From: Cellvibrionaceae bacterium AOL6
Lineage (GTDB): Bacteria > Pseudomonadota > Gammaproteobacteria > Pseudomonadales > Cellvibrionaceae
Direction of reading: 5' to 3'
Length of the DNA: 64,000 nt
Assembly: GCA_003265435.1 (NCBI GenBank)
Contig: NOXC01000001.1
Coordinates: 124,001-188,000, forward strand
The notes beneath the pieces are model-generated. The model did no database searches and had not been told where the DNA came from. It worked only from the letters and a program-made list of their open reading frames with translations. Below are positions 1 to 8,919 of this stretch, in pieces. Position 1 is the stretch's first letter, and every line of letters begins with the position of its first letter. The position numbers and the translations under genes were made by a program.

Positions 1-558
1 GCCGTTATCATCGTAAAACGCCACCAGCTTGCCCAGCTTCAGAGTGCCGGCGAGCGAGCACGCTTCGTGAGAGATGCCTTCCATCAAGCAGCCGTCGCCG
101 AGGAAGCAGTAAGTGAAGTGATCAACCACTTCATGTCCATCGCGGTTAAATTGCGCCGCGAGCGTCTTTTCAGCAATGGCCATACCCACCGCGTTTGAAA
201 TACCGGCACCGAGAGGACCGGTCGTGGTTTCCACGCCGGGCGTGTAGCCGTATTCAGGGTGGCCAGGCGTTTTAGAATGCAGCTGGCGGAACTGCTGCAG
301 CTCGCTCATTGGCAAGTCGTAGCCAGACAGGTGCAGCAAAGAGTAAATCAGCATGGAGCCGTGACCATTGGACAGCACAAAACGATCGCGATCGGCCCAC
401 TCGGGGTTCTGCGGGTTGTGCTTCAGGAAGTCATTCCACAGGACTTCAGCAATATCTGCCATCCCCATGGGCGCCCCTGGGTGTCCACTCTTGGCCTTCT
501 GAACCGCGTCCATGGACAGAACACGGATGGCGTTGGCAAGTTCTTTGCGCTCAGGCAT
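1..558 (-). CDS. tkt: Transketolase, N-terminal part (cut by window edge)
   Basis: Thiamine-diphosphate enzyme that moves two-carbon ketol units between sugar phosphates in the non-oxidative pentose phosphate pathway; cytoplasmic. The 186 visible residues start [12 protein letters not shown] and carry the family's GHPGAPMG segment near residue 25, a [12 protein letters not shown] segment with the conserved NGHGS, and [14 protein letters not shown], all typical of the thiamine-pyrophosphate-binding domain. The ATG at 556-558 is preceded by AGGAG at good distance. The C-terminal two thirds lie left of the window. It is divergent from the SAM-cycle operon; a tkt/ArsR-methyltransferase/metK neighbourhood is, from memory, also found in Pseudomonas. 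Identification is firm. Confidence 0.96.
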   Translation of the reverse strand, partial: MPERKELANAIRVLSMDAVQKAKSGHPGAPMGMADIAEVLWNDFLKHNPQNPEWADRDRFVLSNGHGSMLIYSLLHLSGYDLPMSELQQFRQLHSKTPGHPEYGYTPGVETTTGPLGAGISNAVGMAIAEKTLAAQFNRDGHEVVDHFTYCFLGDGCLMEGISHEACSLAGTLKLGKLVAFYDDNG

Positions 559-738
559 AACTGCTTAGCTCCTATTAAAATATTGATGTAATTACGTGAC
601 GAAAAGCAATAAGTAATATTATTTAGAAAAAATCGGGGGCCGCTATTTTCCACTACCTTAGGCGACGCGTAAACCTTGACTGTTTGGATTTTCACCACTT
701 TTCGCCGAATCGCGCCATTTTAGCACCCTTATAGTTTA

Positions 739-768
739 TTGGACTATATTTCTATATCAAAATATTTT
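739..768 (+). promoter_or_regulatory. Candidate sigma70 promoter of the sahR-metK-ahcY-metF operon
   Basis: A TTGGAC -35-like hexamer (739-744) lies 18 bp from a TATTTT -10-like hexamer (763-768). A start near 775 would give a leader of about 28 nt. The -10 lies inside the palindrome at 752-775, which fits repression by promoter occlusion. The region 559-802 contains no gene. Match quality is moderate only. Confidence 0.4.
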
Positions 769-775
769 GATATAG
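752..775. promoter_or_regulatory. Perfect 24-bp palindrome, probable SahR operator
   Basis: The half-site CTATATCAAAAT is followed directly by its exact reverse complement. It lies 27 bp upstream of the regulator's ATG and overlaps the candidate -10. ArsR-family dimers bind AT-rich palindromes of this type, and an ATATCAA...TTGATAT core is what I recall for SahR-type regulators of SAM recycling. The palindrome is seen directly; the binding protein is inferred from position. Confidence 0.7.
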
Positions 776-802
776 AGCATCCGGACTGCTATCCTTCCTT
801 TC

Positions 803-1774
803 ATGAATGCACCAGTACACAACACGACTCCGTCGTCGAATGCCGACCTGGCTCGGGCGCTCAAGGCTTCCGGGGACGAGTTGCGTATGCAGATTTTAAC
901 GGTGCTGGCCCATCACTCTTTTGGCGTGCTGGAGCTCTGTCAGATCTTCTCGATCAAACAGTCGAGCATGAGCCACCACCTGAAGGTGTTGGCGAACGCG
1001 CAGCTGGTGAGTACACGCCGCGAAGGCAATACGATCTTTTATCGTCGCAATATCGAAGCGCTACCCCCCGCCTTGCATGAGCTGAGAGACGCCATCTATC
1101 GGGCGGCCGACACAGCACCACTTGAGCCCGACTTCACGCAGAATCTCAACGCCATTTTCAGCAGCCGTGCGGAAGCGAGCCGACGCTTTTTTATTGAGCA
1201 TGCGGGCGATCTTCGCCAACAACAGGATTTGATCGCAGAATTTGATCGCTACGGCCCGGAAGTGGCTCGACTGCTGCCGCAACGCAGCCAGGGGCAAGCG
1301 CTTGAAGTCGGTCCTGGCGAGGGTGATTTTTTACCGACACTGAGTGCGCGCTTTCACAAGGTCGTCGCCGTCGACACCTCTGAATCCATGCTGGAACTTT
1401 GCCGTCAACGCTGCGACGGCGAAGGCAGTACTAACGTGGCTCTGGTCCTCGACGACACTCGCTACTGCCACGAACACGCCCGCGCATTCGACTGCGTCGT
1501 CGTCAATATGGTGTTGCACCACGTACCCGCGCCAGCGGCCGTGATCTCCGATCTGGCTCGCGCGCTGAAGCGCGACGGCAGCCTGATCATATGCGACCTG
1601 TGTGCCCACGATCAGGACTGGGTGCGAGAAACCTGTGGCGATCGCTGGCTGGGTTTTGACAAAGAAGACCTGTTTCACTGGGCAGAGCGCGCCGGCCTGC
1701 AACGCAAAACCAGCGAGATCATTGCGCTGCGCAACGGCTTTCAAATTCAGATACATCAATTTACACCGACATAA
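803..1774 (+). CDS. sahR: ArsR-family regulator fused to a SAM-dependent methyltransferase domain (SahR-like)
   Basis: Predicted regulator of the methionine/SAM cycle. Residues about 15-85 form an ArsR winged helix-turn-helix, with recognition helix SSMSHHLKVL near 54-63. Residues about 125-320 form a class I methyltransferase fold with the glycine-rich motif EVGPGEG at about 168-174, so the protein can probably bind SAM or SAH. It is the first gene of a unit with metK (12 bp downstream) and ahcY, exactly the genes that make SAM and remove SAH, which supports a SAH-sensing role as described for SahR. No strong ribosome binding site precedes the ATG. Whether the C-terminal domain is catalytic or only a sensor cannot be told. 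Confidence 0.85.
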   Translation: MNAPVHNTTPSSNADLARALKASGDELRMQILTVLAHHSFGVLELCQIFSIKQSSMSHHLKVLANAQLVSTRREGNTIFYRRNIEALPPALHELRDAIYRAADTAPLEPDFTQNLNAIFSSRAEASRRFFIEHAGDLRQQQDLIAEFDRYGPEVARLLPQRSQGQALEVGPGEGDFLPTLSARFHKVVAVDTSESMLELCRQRCDGEGSTNVALVLDDTRYCHEHARAFDCVVVNMVLHHVPAPAAVISDLARALKRDGSLIICDLCAHDQDWVRETCGDRWLGFDKEDLFHWAERAGLQRKTSEIIALRNGFQIQIHQFTPT

Positions 1775-1786
1775 GAGGCTTAACCG

Positions 1787-2941
1787 ATGTCGCAATATTC
1801 CATTTTTACTTCCGAGTCTGTATCGGAAGGCCACCCGGACAAAGTGGCCGATCAGATTTCTGATGCCGTACTCGATGCCATTCTTAAAGACGATCGCAAT
1901 GCGCGCGTCGCGGTCGAAACTATGGTGAAGACCGGCATGGTGGTCGTGGCGGGCGAGGTGCGCACCGATACCTATGTCGACCTCGAAGATTTAATTCGCG
2001 GCGTCATTCTGAATATTGGCTACGACAGCTCCGACGTCGGTTTTGACGGCGCGTCCTGTGCCGTGCTCAATGCCATCGGCAAACAGAGTACCGATATTGC
2101 GATGGGCGTAGATGAAGCCGAGCAAAAAGATCTCGGTGCGGGGGATCAGGGCCTGATGTTTGGCTATGCGACAAACGAAACGGACGTGCTCATGCCTGCT
2201 CCTATTTATTACGCGCATCGCCTCGTGGAGCGCCAGGCCACTTTGCGCAAAAACGGTACCCACGCGTGGTCGCGTCCGGACGCGAAAAGCCAAGTGACCC
2301 TGCGCTACGAAGACGGCAAACCCGTGGCGGTGGATGCGGTGGTGCTGTCCACACAGCACAGCCCCGACATCAGTCAGAACGATATTCGCGAAGCCGTGAT
2401 GGAAGAAATCATCAAACCGGTGCTTCCCGCCGAGTGGTTTCACGCGGACACACGCTTTCACATCAACCCGACGGGTCAATTTATTATTGGCGGCCCCGTC
2501 GGCGACTGCGGTCTGACCGGACGTAAAATCATCGTGGACACCTATGGCGGCATGGCGCGTCATGGTGGCGGCGCTTTTTCCGGTAAGGATCCCTCAAAAG
2601 TCGACCGCTCCGCGGCCTACGCCGGCCGTTACGTAGCCAAAAACATTGTCGCCGCCGGCCTGGCCGCACGCTGTGAAATTCAGGTGTCCTATGCGATCGG
2701 TGTCGCCGAGCCTACGTCCATTTCAATTAATACGTTCGGTACCGGCACCGTCAGCGATGAGCGTATTGCCGAACTCGTACGAGAGCACTTCGATCTTCGC
2801 CCTCGCGGCCTGATTGAAATGCTGGATTTACTGCGCCCTATTTATGGGCCCACCGCCGCTTACGGTCATTTCGGCCGCGAGCACGAAGATTTTACCTGGG
2901 AACGCACCGACAAAGCCGACGCCCTTAAAGCCAGCCTGTAA
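1787..2941 (+). CDS. metK: S-adenosylmethionine synthetase
   Basis: Makes SAM from methionine and ATP, releasing phosphate and diphosphate; cytoplasmic tetramer. The 384 residues match the family's full length. Visible signatures are [17 protein letters not shown] near residues 15-31 (ATP and metal binding), [12 protein letters not shown] in the methionine/ATP site, and [19 protein letters not shown], the glycine-rich phosphate-binding segment. An AGAGG ribosome binding site precedes the ATG. It lies between the SahR-like regulator and ahcY, in the same direction, and is the biosynthetic arm of the SAM cycle. Confidence 0.98.
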   Translation: MSQYSIFTSESVSEGHPDKVADQISDAVLDAILKDDRNARVAVETMVKTGMVVVAGEVRTDTYVDLEDLIRGVILNIGYDSSDVGFDGASCAVLNAIGKQSTDIAMGVDEAEQKDLGAGDQGLMFGYATNETDVLMPAPIYYAHRLVERQATLRKNGTHAWSRPDAKSQVTLRYEDGKPVAVDAVVLSTQHSPDISQNDIREAVMEEIIKPVLPAEWFHADTRFHINPTGQFIIGGPVGDCGLTGRKIIVDTYGGMARHGGGAFSGKDPSKVDRSAAYAGRYVAKNIVAAGLAARCEIQVSYAIGVAEPTSISINTFGTGTVSDERIAELVREHFDLRPRGLIEMLDLLRPIYGPTAAYGHFGREHEDFTWERTDKADALKASL

Positions 2942-2963
2942 CAGCGCTGAAGGAGAACAGACT

Positions 2964-4376
2964 ATGAATGCCATCGTACACGCCCCAAATAACTTCAGTG
3001 ACTTTAAAGTCGCCGCAAAAACACAAGACGCCTTTAACGCCGATGCGCTCTGGGGCCGTAAAGAAATTGATATCGCTGAAGGCGAAATGCCAGCGCTGAT
3101 GGCGCTGCGTGAAAAATACGCGGCTGAGCAGCCTCTTGCCGGTGCGCGCATTATGGGTTGCATCCACATGACCATCCAGACGGCCGTGTTGATTGAAACA
3201 CTGGTCGCGCTCGGAGCCGAAGTCCGCTGGTCGTCCTGTAATATTTTTTCCACTCAGGATCACGCTGCCGCGGCCATTGCCGCAGCCGGCATTCCGGTAT
3301 TTGCCTGGAAGGGTGAAACCGAAGAAGAGTTCTGGTGGTGTATCGAGCAAACCATTCTGAAAGACGGTGAAGTGTGGAATGCCAATATCATCCTGGACGA
3401 CGGCGGCGACCTCACTCAGATCGTGCACGAAAAATATCCAGCCATGCTCGATGCGATTCACGGTATTTCCGAAGAAACCACTACAGGCGTACACCGCCTG
3501 CTGGAAATGCTTGAAAAAGGTGAACTGAAAGTCCCGGCCATCAACGTGAACGATGCCGTGACAAAATCGAAAAACGACAACAAATACGGTTGCCGTCATA
3601 GCTTGAACGACGCAATCAAACGCGGCACCGATCACTTACTTTCTGGCAAAAAAGCCCTCGTCATCGGCTACGGCGATGTCGGTAAGGGTTCCGCAGCCTC
3701 TTTACGTCAGGAAGGGATGATCGTGAAAGTGACGGAAGTCGACCCAATTTGTGCGATGCAAGCCTGTATGGACGGCTTCGAAGTGGTGTCTCCGTACAAC
3801 GACGGTGTCAACTCAGGCAAGGTCGAAGACATTAATCACGCCGTACTGCAAAATACCGATTTGCTCGTGACCACCACAGGCAACGTCAACGTGTGTGACA
3901 GCGCGATGCTGCAATCGTTAAAGAGCGGCGCCGTGGTGTGTAACATCGGCCATTTCGACAACGAAATTGACACACAGTACATGCGTGACAATTGGGAGTG
4001 GGACGAGGTCAAACCACAGGTACATAAAATCTACCGCAATAAAGACAACAACGACCACCTGATCCTGCTGTCTGAAGGGCGCCTAGTGAACCTCGGTAAT
4101 GCGACGGGCCACCCCTCTCGTATTATGGACGGCTCCTTTGCCAACCAAGTCCTCGCTCAAATCTACCTGTATGAGAAAAAATTCGCAGACCTGCCACAAG
4201 ACAAAAAGTCAGAGAACGTCTACGTTAAAGTCCTGCCCAAGAAGCTTGACGAAGAAGTCGCGCAAGCCATGGTCGAGGGCTTTGGCGGTGTGATCACACG
4301 TCTCACCGAAACTCAGGCTAAGTACATTAACGTACCGGTCAACGGGCCTTTCAAACCCGAAACCTACAAATATTAA
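2964..4376 (+). CDS. ahcY: Adenosylhomocysteinase (S-adenosyl-L-homocysteine hydrolase)
   Basis: NAD-dependent enzyme that splits S-adenosylhomocysteine into adenosine and homocysteine, relieving product inhibition of methyltransferases. The 470 residues carry the NAD-binding [10 protein letters not shown] motif at about 235-244, the conserved [20 protein letters not shown] active-site region, and the C-terminal KPETYKY that contacts the cofactor of the neighbouring subunit. The start at MNAIVHAPN is chosen because AAGGAGAA sits 7-10 bp upstream; longer readings run into metK. It follows metK by 22 bp, so co-transcription and SahR control are likely. Confidence 0.97.
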   Translation: MNAIVHAPNNFSDFKVAAKTQDAFNADALWGRKEIDIAEGEMPALMALREKYAAEQPLAGARIMGCIHMTIQTAVLIETLVALGAEVRWSSCNIFSTQDHAAAAIAAAGIPVFAWKGETEEEFWWCIEQTILKDGEVWNANIILDDGGDLTQIVHEKYPAMLDAIHGISEETTTGVHRLLEMLEKGELKVPAINVNDAVTKSKNDNKYGCRHSLNDAIKRGTDHLLSGKKALVIGYGDVGKGSAASLRQEGMIVKVTEVDPICAMQACMDGFEVVSPYNDGVNSGKVEDINHAVLQNTDLLVTTTGNVNVCDSAMLQSLKSGAVVCNIGHFDNEIDTQYMRDNWEWDEVKPQVHKIYRNKDNNDHLILLSEGRLVNLGNATGHPSRIMDGSFANQVLAQIYLYEKKFADLPQDKKSENVYVKVLPKKLDEEVAQAMVEGFGGVITRLTETQAKYINVPVNGPFKPETYKY

Positions 4377-4400
4377 ATCTCACTCAAAACAACAGGGAGT

Positions 4401-4420
4401 CGCGCGGCGCAGGCCGCGCG
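4401..4420 (+). other. GC-rich hairpin between ahcY and metF
   Basis: CGCGCGGC and GCCGCGCG form an 8-bp perfect stem around a GCAG loop, ending 11 bp before the metF ATG. There is no T-run, so it is not a classic terminator. It occupies the place where a ribosome binding site would start and might modulate metF translation or protect the upstream mRNA end. Confidence 0.5.
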
Positions 4421-4431
4421 CCAATCCGGAC

Positions 4432-5280
4432 ATGAACGACGACACACACATTCGATTGAGTTTCGAGTTTTTCCCTCCCAAGACCGATGTGGGACGAGAA
4501 AAGCTGATCAAGACACGCGCTGAATTAAACGCACTGAACCCGGATTTCTTTTCCGTCACTTACGGTGCCGGCGGGTCTACCCGAGATAATACTCGCGGCA
4601 TCGTCACCACCATGAAAGAAGAAGGCTTGAGCGTGGCGCCACACCTCAGCTTCGGCGGAGACGATGAAGAGGCCATGCTCTCGTTGCTGGGGCAGTACAA
4701 AGACGCCGGTATTGATCGCATCGTCGCCCTTCGTGGGGATATGCCCTCCGGTATGGGCAGTGCACTGCAACTTGTCTACGCCAATGAGCTCGTAGCATTT
4801 ATCCGCAAACATTTCGGGGATCATTTTCATCTGGAGGTCGCGGCCTACCCGGAGATCCACCCAGAGGCTGCCAGCTACAGCGAAGACGTGCAGTATTTAA
4901 AAGGCAAATTTGACGCTGGTGCAAACAGCGGGATTACGCAGTACTTTTTTAATCCCGATGCGTATTTTTACTTCATGGAACACTGCGAACAAGCTGGCAT
5001 CTCACAACCTATTTACCCCGGCATTATGCCGATTACGAACTACCGCAACCTCGCACGCTTTAGTGACAACTGCGGAGCAGAAATTCCTCGCTGGGTTCGT
5101 AAACGTCTTGAAGATTTCGCTGACGATCAGGAAAGTCTGCTCGCCTTCGGTGTCGAGCTGGTGAGTGAGCTGTGCGAAACGCTGCTGGAAAACGGCGCAC
5201 CAGGCTTGCATTTTTACACGATGAACCAGGTCGAACCGGTTCGCCAAATCGTGCAGCACCTTGGTTTGCAGGACGCATGA
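4432..5280 (+). CDS. metF: Methylenetetrahydrofolate reductase [NAD(P)H]
   Basis: FAD enzyme that reduces 5,10-methylene-THF to 5-methyl-THF, the methyl donor for remaking methionine from homocysteine. The 282-residue TIM barrel has the expected FEFFPPKT near residue 11, VTYGAGGSTR, ALRGDMP and AAYPEIHPEA segments and the C-terminal GLHFYTMN. It follows ahcY by 55 bp, with a hairpin and no clear ribosome binding site between them. With metK and ahcY it completes most of the methionine cycle; the methionine synthase itself is not in the window. Confidence 0.97.
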   Translation: MNDDTHIRLSFEFFPPKTDVGREKLIKTRAELNALNPDFFSVTYGAGGSTRDNTRGIVTTMKEEGLSVAPHLSFGGDDEEAMLSLLGQYKDAGIDRIVALRGDMPSGMGSALQLVYANELVAFIRKHFGDHFHLEVAAYPEIHPEAASYSEDVQYLKGKFDAGANSGITQYFFNPDAYFYFMEHCEQAGISQPIYPGIMPITNYRNLARFSDNCGAEIPRWVRKRLEDFADDQESLLAFGVELVSELCETLLENGAPGLHFYTMNQVEPVRQIVQHLGLQDA

Positions 5281-5999
5281 GAATCCCCCGCATCTATACC
5301 CCCCAGGCTTTGGAAGGCGACGAGGTCGAGCTCGACCCCGCTGCCGCCCATCATGTCTTAAAGGTCTTGCGTATGGATGCGGGACGCGCACTCATTGTAT
5401 TTAATGGTGATGGCCGGGAATTTCCTGCTGAAATTCTGCAACGCGACAGGCACAACGCGCGCATACGACTGGGCGAACCTGTTACCCCTGGCAACGAGTC
5501 CCCGCTGCACACTCATCTGGGAATCGCCCTCTCTCGCGGCGAACGTTTCGAATTCGTACTGCAAAAAGCGACCGAGCTCGGAGCGTCAGCCATTACCCCC
5601 CTTTTCACGGAACGCTGCGAAGTAAAACTGAATGCTGAGCGCCTCGAGAAAAAGCGGCAGAGCTGGGAGAAAATACTGATCGCCGCGTGCGAGCAATGCG
5701 GCCGCAATGTGCTGCCCGTACTGCACACTCCTGCTGCACTGAAAGATTGGCTGCCCGAAGCGGACGGCGACTTAAAATGTGTACTCCACCACAGGGATAC
5801 TCGCTCACTCGATGACGTCGATCGCCCCAGCCGCTGTACCTTACTGATCGGCCCGGAAGGCGGGCTCAGCGACGACGAAATTCAAAGCGCTCAACAGCAC
5901 GGGTTCCAAGCGCTAACGCTGGGCCCTCGAGTGCTCAGAACAGAAACCGCGCCGCTCGTTGCACTCAGTCTTCTTCAATACAAGTTTGGCGATATCTAG
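5277..5999 (+). CDS. rsmE: 16S rRNA (uracil-1498-N3)-methyltransferase
   Basis: SPOUT-class enzyme that uses SAM to methylate U1498 of 16S rRNA. The 240 residues contain the knotted-domain motifs LLIGPEGGLSDDE near 190-203 and LGPRVLRTETA, the SAM-binding loops of RsmE. The ATG overlaps the metF stop codon (ATGA), so the two are translationally coupled and rsmE is the last gene of the SAM-cycle operon. The start is confirmed by family length (about 240) and the N-terminal MRIPRIY. Its TAG stop lies inside the repeat at 5995-6015. Confidence 0.96.
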   Translation: MRIPRIYTPQALEGDEVELDPAAAHHVLKVLRMDAGRALIVFNGDGREFPAEILQRDRHNARIRLGEPVTPGNESPLHTHLGIALSRGERFEFVLQKATELGASAITPLFTERCEVKLNAERLEKKRQSWEKILIAACEQCGRNVLPVLHTPAALKDWLPEADGDLKCVLHHRDTRSLDDVDRPSRCTLLIGPEGGLSDDEIQSAQQHGFQALTLGPRVLRTETAPLVALSLLQYKFGDI

Positions 6000-6015
6000 G
6001 GCCTGTTAACACTAG
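5995..6015. repeat. Copy 1 of a 21-bp motif holding both stops of a convergent gene pair
   Basis: TCTAGGGCCTGTTAAC, then one variable base, then CTAG. The same 16-mer plus CTAG occurs at 42945-42965 with one base difference. In both copies the plus-strand gene stops at bases 3-5 and the minus-strand gene at bases 18-20. Confidence 0.7.
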
Positions 6016-6908
6016 AGCTCACGCAAGCCCCTGTTCGTCATAAAAGGAATGCATATCTGACGCCATAGGGATAGCGACTGCCCGCTGCCACTGCCCACAG
6101 CTGCGACAGCGTTCCCCGCAGAATAGGTCCCAAAAATTCGATCCCACACGATCATCACACAGCCGTAATTTTTATTGCTGTCGTCAAAGTTGAGCGAATG
6201 ATGCACCTGATGCAGCTCTGCGGTGGTGAAAAGCCAACCGTACACACCCGACTTAAACGGCAAGTTGCAATGATTCAGGTGCACAGCCGCCACTTTAAAG
6301 CCGATTGTCACCGCGATGACATCGCCACTTGCGCCAAAGAAAGCCAATGCAATCGCCCCACCTAAATTCAGACCGAGGAATTCCAGAGGGTGCGTACGAT
6401 CCGTTCGCGCCACACTCATCTTGGTAATATGGTGGTGCGTCGCATGAATACGCCACAAAAATAAAAATCGGTGTTGTAGACGGTGCGACCAGTAGCCAAT
6501 AAATTCCATTGCAAGCGTCGCTAAGAAGGCCATAAATAACAGGCCCCAGATCGTTTCAGCCTGAAATGACCACGTAAAGCCCACCGCCTCACGCAAAGAA
6601 TGGAACACTACAGAAATATGGGGATCGTAATATTTTACGAAGAGGGGGATCCACACCAGCATGGTACCCACCACCCAAAAGGTATCGACCCCCATATCCT
6701 TCCAATTAACCAGCCAATCCTTTCTCTTTGGATAGATTTTTTCCAGCAGAATAAATATCGGAAAAGACGACCAGAAAAACACATTGACCAATAGCCAGGG
6801 GTCAACCCATTTATACACGCACGCGGTTGCCGTCAGCCAGGCACAGCCGAAGGAAATCAACGGTTGCGGCAGAGACCATAAAAAATCGTTCCATGTGGAT
6901 TGCTTCAT
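6012..6908 (-). CDS. Membrane fatty acid hydroxylase / sterol desaturase superfamily protein
   Basis: Integral membrane di-iron oxygenase. Using the start MKQSTWND it has 298 residues and several hydrophobic segments (about 15-55, 75-95, 120-140, 185-205). Histidine clusters that bind the iron pair are all present: HRLQH at 142-146, HATHHH at 155-160, H210/H213 and HQVHH at 233-237. The start at 6908 is preferred over an ATG at 6923 because AAGGAG lies just before it, inside the longer reading. It follows the TPR protein at 6962-8635 in the same direction. Substrate (fatty acid, sterol or carotenoid) is not determinable. Confidence 0.85.
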   Translation of the reverse strand: MKQSTWNDFLWSLPQPLISFGCAWLTATACVYKWVDPWLLVNVFFWSSFPIFILLEKIYPKRKDWLVNWKDMGVDTFWVVGTMLVWIPLFVKYYDPHISVVFHSLREAVGFTWSFQAETIWGLLFMAFLATLAMEFIGYWSHRLQHRFLFLWRIHATHHHITKMSVARTDRTHPLEFLGLNLGGAIALAFFGASGDVIAVTIGFKVAAVHLNHCNLPFKSGVYGWLFTTAELHQVHHSLNFDDSNKNYGCVMIVWDRIFGTYSAGNAVAAVGSGSGQSLSLWRQICIPFMTNRGLREL

Positions 6909-6961
6909 TTTCGACTCCTTCATTTAGGTGCGGTTTATCTTTGCTGGGGTGATATCTTTCA

Positions 6962-8635
6962 TCAAAGTACTCGAGACTGTTTTATCTCGATATCCGCCCA
7001 CTGCCAGCTTTGCTCGAACTCGGCTTTCACTCGTGCAGCTTCCTTATCCTTTCCCTGGCCTTTCAGCGCTTGATATAAGCCCAGCAGTGACCAACCGTTA
7101 TCGGGAAAGCGATTGAGGTCGGCCTCGTAGACTAAGGCCGCATCGCCGTAGTATTCAGCGTCAAGCAAAATCGCTCCCAACGACTGCCGTGTTGGATAAT
7201 GCCAATCCGAAGGCTCGTCATAATTTAAGGCGTCTTCCATCGCCACAGCCTCGCTAAGTATCTCGATGGACTTCGCATAATTTTGGGCGCGCCCTTCAAT
7301 CTCCCCTTCCAGGGCGAGCGCAGCAATCGACACGATACTTTGCGCATCGTTGATATCCCACACGGTGACCTCTTTCAGCGCATCGTCAGCGGCTAGGGTT
7401 TGCACCACCGAGAGCTCCATGCGCGCTCGGTCCAATTGGTTGCGCGCAACAAACGCGATACCGCGCGCGTAGTGCCAGATTCCCAGAGGGTATTTCAGAT
7501 CAATGCTCGGCTTGGGGTACGAAAGAATGTCGTCCCACTGCCCGAAGCGGACATACGCGTAGAGTGGGGTAACCCAGTAGTGCTGTAACGTGCCCAGCCC
7601 CGGTTCGCGCATCAGCTCCGTGTCGATGTGGTGCGACATATGCTCCGCCGCCGATATGGCTTTTTCACTGCTGCCCTGCATCGTGGCCATGGCCCACAGA
7701 AAATGCCGGTTGTGAGGCACATATGCCACGGGATACACCCCCTGGGCCTGGCATTGGCTGATGTAGTTATCATCGACCAGCATGGCCTTCTCATTGGCGA
7801 CCACGCCATCCTGATATCGCCCAACGCGCAGGTAGATATGCGACGGCATATGCACAAGGTGCCCGGCGCCCGGGACAAGATCGCGCAAGGTATCGGCATA
7901 GGGTTCGGCGGCCCAGGGGTTTTTGGAGGCCTCCACCGCATGAATGTAATAGTGAATCAAGCCTGCGTGACGGGGAGAATCGGCAAGGCCTTGCGTCAAC
8001 ACTGCGAGTATTTGTGGCGTCCATTCCTTTGGCCGCCCGTCGTGATACCAGTAATCCCAGGCATGAATCACCATGAGCGACTCGGCATAGAGGGTCTGAA
8101 TATTGGGATCTTTCGGATAGGCCTCCGCCAGTGCTTGCATAGCTTTCGCGTAGGCCTCATCCAGCGCCTGGCGGTCCGACAGCGTTTCATCATCCGAATA
8201 CCGCTGTGCCAGCGCATCGATCAACGCACGCTCTTTTTTTGACGTGTATTGGCGGCGCGCCTGCGCTTCTCTGATCGCATTGAATGCGGGCAGCACCGCA
8301 TCCGCTTCCATCGCTCCATTGATATTGGGACCAAGCACCAGGGCCTGCCCCCAATAGGCCATCGCCGACTTCGGCAAGAGCAAGGCCACTTGCTCAAATG
8401 AACGCCCTGCCTCCAAATGATTGAAACCGTAAGTCAGCGCAATGGCCTGGTTGAAGTACTGCTGAGCAAGGTCGTTGTCCGTCTCTATTTTGAAATCATG
8501 CTGCCCCATACCTTCCAACAGCGGCGCAATCTGCCCCTCGAACAAGGTCCCGGAGCGTCCCGAATCGAGGCCCCAGCCTTGACCAGGAAGCAACACGGAG
8601 AAACCAAAAACCACCAGTAGAGCGATCACTTTCAT
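6962..8635 (-). CDS. Secreted tetratricopeptide-repeat protein
   Basis: A 557-residue exported protein. The start MKVIALLVVFGFS is chosen because AAGGATAG precedes it; it gives a clean signal peptide ending near GQGWG. The body is helical with TPR-like repeats, for example FNQAIALTYGFNHLEAGRSF near 60-80, conserved blocks HMPSHIYLRVGRYQDG and IHYYIHAVEAS in the middle, and further repeats to the C-terminus. I know of similar uncharacterised TPR proteins in marine bacteria but of no assigned role. Transcribed divergently from the CadC-like regulator at 8920, which also has an extracytoplasmic TPR domain, and just upstream of the fatty acid hydroxylase gene. Confidence 0.8.
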   Translation of the reverse strand: MKVIALLVVFGFSVLLPGQGWGLDSGRSGTLFEGQIAPLLEGMGQHDFKIETDNDLAQQYFNQAIALTYGFNHLEAGRSFEQVALLLPKSAMAYWGQALVLGPNINGAMEADAVLPAFNAIREAQARRQYTSKKERALIDALAQRYSDDETLSDRQALDEAYAKAMQALAEAYPKDPNIQTLYAESLMVIHAWDYWYHDGRPKEWTPQILAVLTQGLADSPRHAGLIHYYIHAVEASKNPWAAEPYADTLRDLVPGAGHLVHMPSHIYLRVGRYQDGVVANEKAMLVDDNYISQCQAQGVYPVAYVPHNRHFLWAMATMQGSSEKAISAAEHMSHHIDTELMREPGLGTLQHYWVTPLYAYVRFGQWDDILSYPKPSIDLKYPLGIWHYARGIAFVARNQLDRARMELSVVQTLAADDALKEVTVWDINDAQSIVSIAALALEGEIEGRAQNYAKSIEILSEAVAMEDALNYDEPSDWHYPTRQSLGAILLDAEYYGDAALVYEADLNRFPDNGWSLLGLYQALKGQGKDKEAARVKAEFEQSWQWADIEIKQSRVL

Positions 8636-8919
8636 TTTTCTATCCTTGGCCACATTGAGCGGCAGTACGCAATGGAATGTCCTCGAAGGCCCCTTTTCAA
8701 GCGCCGTCGTCAGCTCCGCAATTCAAGCCTTCACCCTAAAGCGCTAGGCCCCAAACAACTTAAAGACTCGGTAACCGTTGCCTAATAATTCGATGAAAGG
8801 CGGTAATCTCTCTATAAAGGTGGGCTGAGAGCCGTTAAACTCAGTAAAAAAGGGTGCAACGAAAGCAGAGGATGGTTTCGCTAAGCACATGGCAAGTGCG
8901 CTTGCACGAGGGAGTGGGC

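Noticed and set aside
4377-4431. SAH riboswitch or SAM riboswitch near ahcY/metF
   Set aside because: The gap is only 55 bp with a simple hairpin; no riboswitch fold could be recognised.
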